Below the pieces are notes generated by a model. The model ran no database searches and was not told the DNA's origin. It saw only the letters and a list, made by a program, of their open reading frames with translations. A stretch of 64,000 bases of DNA from Selaginella tamariscina (Eukaryota > Streptophyta > Lycopodiopsida > Selaginellales > Selaginellaceae): positions 245,985 through 309,984 of the forward strand of contig PUQB01000174.1 of assembly GCA_003024785.1 (NCBI GenBank), read 5' to 3'. The stretch's first letter is position 1; every line of letters starts with the position of its first letter. A program made the position numbers and the translations under genes. Of the stretch, positions 11,794-22,225 are shown one piece after another.

Positions 11794-12191
11794 TGTAAGG
11801 ATCATGAGTTATTTTTTGCCTTTCATGGGACTTGAACCTGAACCTTTTGGCTAAACACACACATGTGTTAACCAACTGGTCCGTATGATCTGGATGTTGA
11901 ACTACACCATCAACAGCAAGGCGTATATTCATACGCATGTTCCAGACCATTGTGGACCACACATTCCAGACCAGTTGTGGATCACACATTCCAGACCAGT
12001 TGTGGACCATACAATCCTCAGGACCTCAGATATATAAACAGGGTTCCAGTTCCAGGTTTCTCAGAATCATTCAACACCAGTCTTCGGCCTTGTGTTTCAT
12101 TTTGTATTCATTTCTTTCTTGAATACAATCTCCTCCTTTCAAGGTTCCACCCTTGTTCTAAAGGTTTCGCCCTTTGCACAAGGTCGTGACA
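11794..12191 (+). repeat. 5' LTR of copy 2 (398 bp)
   Basis: Starts tgtaaggatcatgag and ends gtgaca. Internal features are a reverse tRNA-like segment (11828-11882), three short tandem units built on cattccagaccagttgtgga (about 11938-12009) and a TATA-like agatatataaacagg near 12028 that would be the U3 promoter. Confidence 0.93.
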
Positions 12192-15100
12192 GTTTGAATG
12201 ATTCTGGTAGTGACAAGCTTCTGTTTCCGCTTGTCATCGATCCCATTTTCTTTCTTTCTCTCTTTTCAATTTTCTTTTCGATTTTTTCTTTTCTTTTTCT
12301 TTTCTGATTTTCTTCTCTTTTTCTTTTTGATTTTTCTTCTTCGACTCATCATGTCCGAGCATGCTCTTCATGAGCAAGTTGCTGCCCTCCAGCAGCAGCT
12401 CGAACAACTACACCTGGAGAATGATCAGCTCCGACAGCGTGCGAATTCTCCAGAGCCAAAGATCAGCATGCCCGAAAAGTTCGATGGTACCCGATCGAAG
12501 TTCCGAGGTTTTCTCAATCAAGTTCGTCTGCGGATCGTGATGCAGCCGAGGCGCTACAGCACAGAACCCATTAAGGTTGGATTGATCGGGTCGCTGCTTT
12601 CTGGTTCTGCTCTTTCATGGTTCTCAGCCTTGCTGGAGAACAATGATCCGATCCTTGGGAATTTTGACGAGTTTGTGGAACGGTTCACGGCGATGTTCAG
12701 TGACGTGGATCGTGAGAGTGCTGCCATCACCAAACTCCGTCAGCTTCACCAAGGGGGTATGGGTAGCAGAGTACGCATCGAAGTTTCAACTTCTTGCTTG
12801 TGATGTCACATGGGGAGATCGTGCTCTCAAGGAGGTTTTCGGTCGGGGTTGCAGGACGAGGTCAAAGACATGTTGCTGAATTTTGCGGTTCCGGAAACCC
12901 TCACCAGCATGATCGAGTTGGCAATTCGTTGTGACAACCGGTTGATCGAGCGGAAACAAGAACGTCGGCATCCTTCTTTCTTCTTGGTGCCGTCTTCTTC
13001 CATTTCTGCAGTCCCTGTTCCCTCATCTGCTGATTCATCATCTTCCTCAGTAGAACCATCCCCGATGGAATTAGGGCGATCACGCCGAGGCAAGCTTTTG
13101 CCAACCGAACGTCAGAAGCGGATTCAGTACAAGCTTTGTTTGTACTGTGGGGACCCGTACCACAAGTTGGAGAATTGTCATCGACGTCCAAAACAAGCTC
13201 GTGAAGTGGCCCTTGCTGTGCTGCCGGGAAACGAGAAGATCCAGCCCGAATAGGAGCCGTCCGGCTGGATTGCCGTGGAACAACTCATGTTCCTCAAGGC
13301 TCTTCACTCATAACATCTTCCCTTCCTCATCTTGGATCCATTCCATCCACGAAGGTGTGCAAGCCGTTCCATGTTCCGGTGCAGCTGAAGACACCAGAGG
13401 TGGAGTTCTCTGGTAAAGCTTTGGTGGATAGCGGAGCGAACGCAAATTTCATCGACAAGAATTTTGCTGTCAAGCACGGGATCCGTCTACATCCTTTGAA
13501 GACTCCTGGTTCTGTACGGGTCGTTGATGGACGAGATATCAAATCTGGAGCGGTAATAAATGACACGGAGTTCGTTGAGGTCGTTGCTTGTGTGCTGTGT
13601 GCAACATCTCCTTCAGTGTTGTTTCTATTCCAGACTCTACGATTATCCTTGGTTTGCCGTGGATCGAGTTGGTGGATCCTGGTTGGAGAGAACGTTTCAT
13701 GAACAGTTTCCCAGCTGTTTCAACTCCAGCCACACTCTTTGATTCCGATCCTGTTCCAGTTCCTCCTCCACTTCGAGTCTCGCATATCACCTTGAAGCAG
13801 TTCAAGAAAGATAGCCGACATGACCCAGCATCCGTGTTCGCGATCAAAGTCTATCCCTGCTCTGCTAAGGATGTTTCTGTTCCTCCTGCCTTACCAAAGC
13901 AGTATGCCGATTTCGCAGACGTCTTCGACAAAAAGAAAGCTTCTGCCTTGCCACCGCACCGTGAGTACGACTGTCCTATCGATCTCGTTGAGGGTAAGCA
14001 GCCGTCCTCCGGTCCCATTTACGGTCTCTCACCAACAGAGTTGGAGACATTGAGGAAATACATTGAGGAGAATCTTGTCACCGGATTTATCCGTCATTCG
14101 CGATCACCGGCTGGTGCTCCAGTATTCTTTGTTTCCAAGAAGGATGGAAGTCTGGCTCGTGGTGGACTACCGAGATCTGAATAAGGTCACCATTCCAAAC
14201 AAGTATCCTCTCCCGCTCGTCTCCGACATGCTCGAACGTCTTTCTGGTGCCCGGTACTTCACAAAGATCGATTTAAGAGGAGCGTACAATCTCATCCGAA
14301 TTCGAGAAGGGGACGAGTGGAAAACAGCTTTCCGTACACGCTACGGACATTTCGAGTACGTAGTAATGCCGTTCGGCCTGACAAATGCACCTGCTGTGTT
14401 CCAGCACATGGCTAACGATATTTTCGGGACTTCTTGGATTTGTTTGTCATCATAGACGACATCCTGATATTTTCCAAGACTCGAGAAGAACACGAACGGC
14501 ATGTACGGTTAGTCTTGGAGAGGCTCCGGAAGCACCACTTGTTTGCCAAGTTGGAGAAGTGCTCTTTCAGTCAGCAGTCTGTCGAGTTCCTGGGGTACAT
14601 CATTTCAGCTGAAGGTGTTCACATGGATCCTGCAAAAGTCGGACTGTATTGGAGTGGGAGAGACCATCAAATGTTCGTGATGTTCGATGTTTTCCTCGGG
14701 TTGCGAACTTCTATCGACGTTTCGTTTGGGATTTCTCCAAGATTGCATTGCCATTGACGAAGTTGACTGGCAAGGATGTTCCATTTGTCTGGTCCTCTGA
14801 GGCTGAGGAGGCATTCGAGTTCTTAAAGAAGGCGTTCACCTCGGCACCTGTTCTTATCCATCCTAGACCCTGCGAAGCCATATTTCGTGGAAGCTGATGC
14901 CTTGACTTCGCCATTGGTGGAGTGTTGTCCTAGGAAGGTCTAGATCATCTTCTCCATCCCATTGCTTTCCATTCCCGCAAGTTCACTGCACCTGAGATCA
15001 ACTACGATGTCTACAACAAGGAGCTGCTGGCGATCATCGATGCCTTTGAGGAGTGGTGCAGATTCCTTGAAGGTTCCCCGCATGTGGTTAAGGTGTATTG

Positions 15101-16189
15101 TGATCACAAGAACCTCCAGTACTGGGCAACAGCATGAGTTCTCAATCGACGTCAGGCGCGATGGGCACAGTCTTTGTCCCGTTTCGATACAAGATTATTC
15201 ATCGTCCGGTCGTCTAAATGGCAAAGCAGATGCCTTATCTCGTCGCAGTTACCTAGCTCCAGTACCAGGTGAAATCCGATTTGATCAACAAGAACAAGTC
15301 ATCCTAAGCTCCGACCAGTTGTTGGTAAACCGCTTTCCCGTTCTTCTGCTCCAGTTGACACTTCGTTTTAGATCTAATCCAGAAAATCTCCCTCAAGACG
15401 AGTTTGCTCGTGATGTCCTTGCACATGTTCGAGAGTTCAGCCATTGTCTTCAGGGTCACATCTACGAGATTATGCTGCTTTCCATCTTCATAATGGGTTG
15501 CTGTACCACCACATCCAAATCTATGTTCCGGACAGAGAACTGAGGTTGCAAGCTGTCCAACACTGCCATGACAACACAATGCAGGACATTTTGGCATTCG
15601 GAAGACGATCGAGCTGGTACAACAGGTGTTCTGGTGGCCTCGGCTTCGCATGTATGTTTAGAGATTTGTGCGATCTTGTGACACGTGCCAGCGTACAAAG
15701 CTTCCTCGTCATCGACCGGTTGGACTACTACAGCCTCTTCCTATTGCTCAGCGGCCATGGTCATCCATCACCATGGATTCCTCACGGATTTACGCTTCTA
15801 GAGGGTTTGATGCTGTCCTAGTCATTGTTGATCGGTTCTCTAAGATGGCGCACTTTGTTCCCTGCAACAAGACATGTTCGGGTCCTGATGCTGCAGATCT
15901 GGTGTACCGGGAGGTGTTCCGTCTTCATGGTCTTCCTGATGAACTTGTCACTGATCGAGGTCCCCAGTTCACTTCGGCATTTGGCGGAGATTCCTAGATC
16001 GGCTACGTATCACCGGGAAGCTGTCTACTGCACATCATCAAGATGATTGGGTCGATCTCCTTCTTGCTGCCGAGTTCGCGTACAACAACACGGCACACTC
16101 ATCCATAGGTGTGTTGCCATTTTTCGCGTTCTCTGGTGTTCATCCTCGCTGGTCCTACAGCTTGCCTGTGGTTCCTGGCCTCACCACTG

Positions 16190-16700
16190 CTGCCGATGAT
16201 CGTGTTGAGCATCTTCGACAAGTCCATGAGCATCTCCGACAAGTCCATGAAGAAGTGCAGCATCATCTTCAACGCGCTCACCACTGCTGCCGATGATCGT
16301 GTTGAGCATCTCCGACAAGTCCATGAAGAAGTGCAGCATCATCTTCAACGCGCTCGGGATTTGCAACGACAAGCTGCTGATCGTTCCCGTTCCTCTCCTC
16401 CAGCATTCACAATTGGTGACCAAGTGTGGCTCCTCTGGCGTCATTGGCCAACCACACGTCTCTGTGACAAGCTGGACTATCAACGCTCCTTCTGAACCTG
16501 GCTGACTTCTTCCACCACCTTCTCCAGTTAGAGTTGCTGGTGAACCTGAGTTCGAGGTTGCTACAATTCTTGACGTGAACTTGAGTTCGAGGTTGCTGCA
16601 ATTCTTGACTCCAAACTTAACTGGAGTTGCCGACAAGTCCATGAAGAAGTGCAGCATCATCTTCAACGCGCTCGGATTTGCAACGACAAGCTGCTGATCG
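16190..16700. repeat. local duplications in 3' coding end of LTR copy 2
   Basis: The block around gttgagcatctccgacaagt and atgaagaagtgcagcatcat occurs at about 16200, 16305 and 16630, the last within a stretch that also repeats the next ~170 bp. Copy 1 has this block once. Confidence 0.8.
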
Positions 16701-17985
16701 TTCCCGTTCCTCTCCTCCAGCATTCACAATTGGTGACCAAGTGTGGCTCCTCCGGCGTCATTGGCCAACCACACGTCCCTGTGACAAGCTGGACTATCAA
16801 CACTCCTTCTGAACCTGGCTGACTTCTTCCACCACCTTCTCCAGTTAGAGTTGCTGGTGAACCTGAGTTCGAGGTTGCTGCAATTCTTGACGTGAACCTG
16901 AGTTCGAGGTTGCTGCAATTCTTGACTCCAAACTTTAACTGGAGTTGTTGGTGAACCTGAGTTCGAGGTTGCTGCAATTCTTGACTTCTTCCACCACCTT
17001 CTCCAACTCTAACTGGTGAACCTGAGTTCGAGGTTGCTGCAATTCTTGACGTGAACCTGAGTTCGAGGTTGCTGCAATTCTTGACTCCAAACTTTAACTG
17101 GAGTTGCTGGTGAACCTGAGTTCGAAGTTGCTGCAATTCTTGACTTCTTCCACCACCTTCTCCAGTTAGAGTTGCTGGTGAACCTGAGTTCGAGGTTGCT
17201 GCAATTCTTGACTTCTTCCACCACCTTCTCCAGTTAGAGTTGCTGGTGAACCTGAGTTCGAGGTTGCTGCAATTCTTAACGTGAACCTGAGTTCGAGGTT
17301 GCTGCAATTCTTGACTCCAAACTTTAACTGGAGTTGCTGGTGAACCTAAGTTCGAGGTTGCTGCAATTCTTGACTCCAAACTTTAACTGGAGTTGCTGGT
17401 AAACCTGAGTTCGAGGTTGCTGCAATTCTTGACTCCAAACTTTAACTGGAGTTGCTGGTGAACCTGAGTTTGAGGTTGCTGCAATTCTTGACTCCAAACT
17501 TTAACTGGAGTTGCTGGTGAACCTGAGTTCGAGGTTGCTGCAATTCTTGACTCCAAACTTGTTCGTGGTCAGCTTCATGTGAACATCCAAACTTCCAAAC
17601 TTTAAGTGGAGTTGCTGGTGAACCTGAGTTCGAGGTTGCTGCAATTCTTGACTCCAAACTTGTTCGTGGTCAGCTTCACTATTTCAAAACTTGTTCGTGG
17701 TCAGCTTCACTATTTCGAAGGGGGAGATAGTGTAAGGATCATGGGTTATTAAGTGGAGTTGCTGGTGAACCTGAGTTCGAGGTTGCTGCAATTCTTGACT
17801 CCAAACTTGTTCGTGGTCAGCTTCACGTGAACATCTAAACTTCCAAACTTTAAGTGGAGTTGCTGGTGAACCTGAGTTCGAGGTTGCTGCAATTCTTGAC
17901 TCCAAACTTGTTCGTGGTCAGCTGGTGAACCTGAGTTCGAGGTTGCTGCAATTCTTGACTCCAAACTTGTTCGTGATCAGCTTTA
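16500..17985. repeat. long minisatellite in 3' end of LTR copy 2
   Basis: About 20 units of roughly 40-60 bp, built on ggtgaacctgagttcgaggt followed by tgctgcaattcttgac and, in many units, ccaaactttaactggagt. Unit length varies through use of different linkers, including cttcttccaccaccttctcc. Near 17717-17752 the array contains the polypurine tract plus the first ~22 bases of the LTR, so an LTR border was itself caught up in the amplification. Confidence 0.92.
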
Positions 17986-18006
17986 CTATTTCAAAGGGGG
18001 AGATAG

Positions 18007-18404
18007 TGTAAGGATCATGGGTTATTTTGCCTTTCAGGGGACTTGAACCTGAGACCTTTTGACTAACACACACATGTGTTAACCAACTGGTCCGTATGAT
18101 CTTGGATGTTGAACTACACCATCAACAGCAAGGCGTATATTCATACGCATGTTCCAGACCAATTGTGGACCACACATTCCAGACCAGTTGTGGATCACAC
18201 ATTCCAGACCAGTTGTGGACCATACAATCCTCAAGACCTCAGATATATAAACAGGGTTCCAGTTCCAGGTTTCTCAGAATCATTCAACACTAGTCTTCGG
18301 CCTTGCGTTTCATTTTGTATTCATTTCTTTCTTGAATACAATCTCCTCCTTTCAAGGTTCCACCCTTGTTCTAAAGGTTTTGCCCTTTGCACAAGGTCGT
18401 GACA
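18007..18404 (+). repeat. 3' LTR of copy 2 (398 bp)
   Basis: Preceded by the purine tract aaagggggagatag and followed by the duplicated target ggtta. Same internal features as the 5' LTR. Confidence 0.94.
18039..18093 (-). other. tRNA-like segment with A- and B-box motifs inside LTR
   Basis: On the minus strand this reads ggaccagttggttaacacat, then a short palindromic arm, then aaaggtctcaggttcaagtc with one further c. The last eleven bases fit the pol III B box (GGTTCRANTCC) exactly, and the first block resembles the D-arm/A box of tRNA genes. Equivalent segments lie at 4643-4697, 9759-9812 and 11828-11882. It is too short and lacks an acceptor stem, so it is not a functional tRNA gene. It could be a captured SINE or tRNA fragment. 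Confidence 0.5.
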
Positions 18405-18409
18405 GGTTA

Positions 18410-18860
18410 CGCCATTAAATTTAAAATAGGTGCAAAGCAAACAACCTTAAATTTTTCACACTTAAAATTTAACTTAATGGCCGCCCTTATCTCCTAAATA
18501 CATGTGCAGAGCAATTTAAGTGCACTTTTGGCCCTTATCTTCAAGTATAAGTGCAAGTGCGAATCGACCCATGATCATTAGTTTTTGAATCAAAGTATAA
18601 TTTAGGTTTTTTGTTCCTTTGTCCAACAAAGTGTGGGGTTTGCACTTTCACATTACTACTGGCTTTTATGTCGTATGTGTTCATTGATGTCATTTCAATA
18701 TCCTCTCGCCACCTTGTTTTAGGCCAAAAAGGGTGTTATAATTTTGTACTTGTGACAGTAGGCCCTTCTAATTCTCAAACAACAATCTCCCAATAGTCAA
18801 CCACATGCTTATATAGTTTTAAGTAATTAGTTGCCTTATTAGAATTCTTTGGCATTGGTT
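18410..18860. other. no recognisable gene
   Basis: AT-rich flank of the second LTR element with several taaaatttaa-type stretches. No family features. Confidence 0.6.
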
Positions 18861-18861
18861 T

Positions 18862-21271
18862 TTAAATCCATGCCACATATTTTCTGATGCCATCAATAAT
18901 AAGCTCTTGTTCCTTGAGTTGAGCACTCAACGGAATAAGCTTTCTATCCTTTCCACTTTTGAAGAGCATTAAGCCCTCTTTTGATAACCACTCTTGCTCT
19001 GATGGCCGTAACTTGTATTGCATAATAGGTATACCATCTCTTATAGAGAAAAAGAATTGTAGTGGCACAAGGTGACCAATTAAAGAATTGCTCCCCTCTT
19101 TGATATACTCATTGAGAAACTTTTTAAAGTCTGGCACCTCAATCACAAGTAAAGCACAACTTTTTTTGGAGATGCAATTTTCAAAAAGATCCATCATATG
19201 CAATAAGGTAAGTGCACTTATCCTTTTTGTAAAGTTGGATACCTTGCTGAAGAACGCATTAATATCTTTATGAGTGTGACCAACCATAAGGAAATTGAGC
19301 ATGATTGTCTCAAACACACCTTTGGCGACAAGCATTGACAAGTATGCTAGTACTATCTAGAAAATAAAAGTAAGTATGAGCTTGAGAAACCCTTAACTAA
19401 AATGATTTACTTATTTTTATTCTCGCATGCACAATTATCCATCTATAAAAGTAAATGACGAGGAAGCTTATTTTATGTTGAGGACACATGTACACTATGT
19501 GAGCTAAATCCCTCCACTTGAACCAAAACTCTCAACAGGGTCATCTATCTTTTGTGCAGGCTGCTGACAATGCCTTTCAAATTCCCAAGTAGCCTCAAGT
19601 GCAAATGTGTTCATGAGAGCATTATGTAAAGGTTGAAGGTGTTGTTTCTTTACTTGGAGATAATTCATAGGACTTGTTTGTGAATGGGCTTCAAGGTTTC
19701 TGAAACACATTGTCAACGACCCAATAGTGAAATTGGAGTCGCTAGACCAATGTGAAAGTGAAAAGTGTCTATATGATTCACAACCGTGTCCATGTGTTAG
19801 CACACATGTCAATGAAATCGAAAGTTCCATGACATTTCCAAAGCACTTTGGTGTTGCAACAAGCTTTGGAATGCTAGTCTTTGAATGATCCATCTTGTCA
19901 TGGATCAAGCATAGGTATTCTGATGGGTGTGACACAGAAAATATGCAGTGTGCATAGTACTAAAACCAACAAGTTTTTTGTGCAATCATGTGAGCCTCCA
20001 TCTTCTTTTGAATGGCAGTGATCTCCACCAAGGTTTCACATCCTTAAAATGAGTATTCCATATGTTGTTAAAAGTACTAATGCAAATTATTTGGAGCCTG
20101 AGGCCTTTGTTCACATTTCACACAACTTCAATTAAGTGTAGATTGAAGGCAAAACCTTGAGATTTTCCCTAACCCCTACATTTGTGATTCGGCATTTGTG
20201 AGGCATCCTGTCTGCATTTGCTTCCACAAAACCTTGAGTATCTTTATAACTGCCATAATGTGAGAGCGGGTTTTAACCAGGCGAGTGTTCCCATGTACTG
20301 AGGTGCGCGCTACATCTAGCCACTCATCCTCTAACGGTAGAACGTGGTTTGGGATCCCATATATAGTGTACCAAGCTTTGAAGTAGATGGCCACCTTATT
20401 AAATACCATGGATGTACTCTGATAACATGTGTCCAAGGCCATTCCATCAATACACCCAATTAGTGCAACATATACAAACTCATGCCTTTGCTTTTGGGTG
20501 AGCATATGAAAGACATGTCTACATTGGGTAATTTCATTTCAATTACCATTTGACAACACTTCTTCTTGCAATAGTCAATTGTGGAAATGTTAGCAACGCT
20601 TGCCAAAGATGTAGAATCCATCTTGACCCTCTTACTGGAACTTGCAAGGGCAGATCTGCAACCCATGAATCACCTTTTTCTTATTATAGGACTAATGCAA
20701 GGAACCTCTTTAAATATGGGTTGTCCTTTCGGGTTGTTATTATTAAAACCAACCCAGAATATGTTGAACCATCTCACCGTCTTAATTCAGATGTTCACCA
20801 CCTCACGAGGGATTCAGGATGCAATGTGTTATTAGGTGAAACCTCTGTCATAACTACACCCACGAAGTAGGTCCCTAGTTCTCTTATGATACGACTTCCA
20901 TTGGATTTATAGCTGTGATGATGCCCTTCCCAAACCTTAATCTCATGAAGAAAGAGAATCACCTCATCCATCACAGCAGGCAAGTCATCATCTGGTGAAC
21001 TTGTACTACTATTTATTTATGATTTTGCATTCTCTATATCAGCCTTGACTTCATCCACATTCCACAATACAGGAGAACCCTCTTCAAATTCTATTTTAGG
21101 AACCTCAACATGCTTGCAAATGGTGTTCATCCATACATATACACAAGATCCTTGGGCAATATTGTGACATGATGCATTATTATTTCGAACTTCCACAGTT
21201 CTAGTGCCAACTATCTTGTTATTCTGAAGAAGATATACTTTATCTCTAATATTAAATATATTGTCCTGCAC
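18862..21271 (-). pseudogene. decayed DUF7869-type transposase-like gene
   Basis: The minus strand shows, in order: 21271-21017 (a DUF8039-like segment with DKVYLLQNNKIVGT and CVYVWMNTICKHVEVP); 20983-20795; 20666-20460 (SSKRVKMDSTSLASVANIST, then CKKKCC); 20505-20176; 19935-19504 (YLCLIHDKMDHSKTSIPKL); then MDNCACENKNK near 19442-19411, a roughly 54-bp intron-like gap (about 19410-19357, GT...AG), and 19341-18862 (NFLMVGHTHKDINAFFSKVS). The trio D-x2-MD-x-SKT-x-IP, DN-x4-ENKN and VGHTH-x-D matches what I recall of DUF7869 proteins and reads like an RNase-H-fold active site; the enzymatic role is inference. Frames change and stops occur between the blocks. No terminal inverted repeats were found by eye. 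Confidence 0.55.
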
Positions 21272-21394
21272 ATAAATAATTGTGTCATTTATGATATTTA
21301 TTTATGCAATATGCCTGATTCAAGGGTGCTTAATATATATGTGTTTGCAATAATATAATTATGTATAAGTATAGATTATCATGCTTGATTAATA

Positions 21395-22225
21395 CAAGTG
21401 GTGACATGATTAATCCCACCACTCCTTCCCCGCCTAATAGAATGGTGGGCGAGATTAATCCCCCCACAACTCTCTCCAACGAGGAAGAGTTGGCGGGATT
21501 AATCTCGCCAATGCTTTCTCCGACGGGGAAGAGGTTGGCAGGATTAATCTCGCCAATGCTTCTTCACGACGGGGAAGAGATCACCAGGATTAATCCCGCA
21601 CACAACTCTCATCGACGGGGAAGAGGTGACGGGATTAATCCCGCCCACAACTCTCTACGATAGGGAAGAAGTGGCGGGATTAATCCCGCCCACAACTCTC
21701 TTCAACAGGGAAGAGATGGCAGGATTAATCCCGCCAATGCTTCCTCGCCTCCTAAAATTGGGGGCGGGATTAATCCGCCCACCATTTAGGAGACAGAGAA
21801 GCATTAGCAGGGTTAATTCACCTTCAAAAATGGTGGGTGTGATTACATATTGGCTTGTTATGATGTGCCATTTGGTGAAACTACTTTAGGGGTTTAGGAT
21901 CCATTGAGATTGCACTAGAATCCGTTATGGATTTATCCTGTTCACATATCTTCTTTAATTAGAATTTTAGTTAGCCAAGATTTCAGAGAGATCTCGAAGG
22001 GATGGTAAGATTAATCCCGCCCATAACTCTTTAAAATTAATTTCGTCAGCTCTTCATGAGTTGTTGGTGGGATTAATTCGGTCGCCCTTTCTAAGAGGCA
22101 AAGAAGCATTGACTAGATTAATCCTGCCACCCCTTCCCTGTTTCAGAGAGTTGTAGGCAGGATTAATCCCGCCACCTCTTTAAGAGGTGCAAAAGAAATG
22201 GTCGAATTAATCCCGATACCTCATT
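21395..22225. repeat. satellite with palindromic core GGCGGGATTAATCCCGCC
   Basis: About 15 units centred on ggattaatcc, near 21412, 21452, 21499, 21544, 21591, 21635, 21679, 21723, 21768 and 21812, and again 22012, 22071, 22118, 22161 and 22205. The period is about 44-46 bp in the best part. The unit at 21673-21690 is a perfect 18-bp palindrome. Linkers are caacaact- and gggaaga-like. The frames that run through it (21361-21889) only translate the repeat. A roughly 190-bp unrelated stretch splits it into two blocks. Confidence 0.88.

Larger units (their letters stand above)
11794..18404 (+). mobile_element. Ty3-type LTR retrotransposon, copy 2 (broken), with target duplication
   Basis: A fossil element flanked by the 5-bp duplication ggtta (11789-11793 and 18405-18409), with TG...CA LTRs of equal length. 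Parts are Gag (about 12351-13250, starting MSEHALHEQVAALQQQLEQL, a short coiled coil), protease (about 13410-13490), reverse transcriptase (about 14050-14620), RNase H (about 14850-15240) and integrase (about 15650-16500), then a long minisatellite. The internal region is almost identical to copy 1, and both copies share some of the same damage, so they probably derive from one already defective parent. There are several breaks. The two LTRs differ by roughly 2-3 percent by eye, so the insertion is young on a plant scale. I found no standard plant initiator-Met primer site after the 5' LTR. Confidence 0.95.

Noticed and set aside
12192-12230. tRNA primer-binding site after the 5' LTR
   Set aside because: The expected initiator-Met complement (tggtatcagagc) is absent; no other tRNA match could be asserted without a search.
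16663-17379. 238-codon minus-strand frame with repeated SNLELRFTS units
   Set aside because: Antisense translation of the 16.5-18.0 kb minisatellite.
16500-17985. CRISPR-like repeat/spacer arrangement
   Set aside because: Linkers are themselves repeated, units continue retroelement coding sequence, and the genome is a plant.
18039-18093. Functional tRNA gene
   Set aside because: No acceptor stem, too short, and lies within LTRs; kept only as a tRNA-like segment.
21361-21889. Two open frames with repeated AGLIPPTT motifs as a proline-rich protein
   Set aside because: They only translate the palindromic satellite; the frame shifts between them and no start context or signal peptide is seen.
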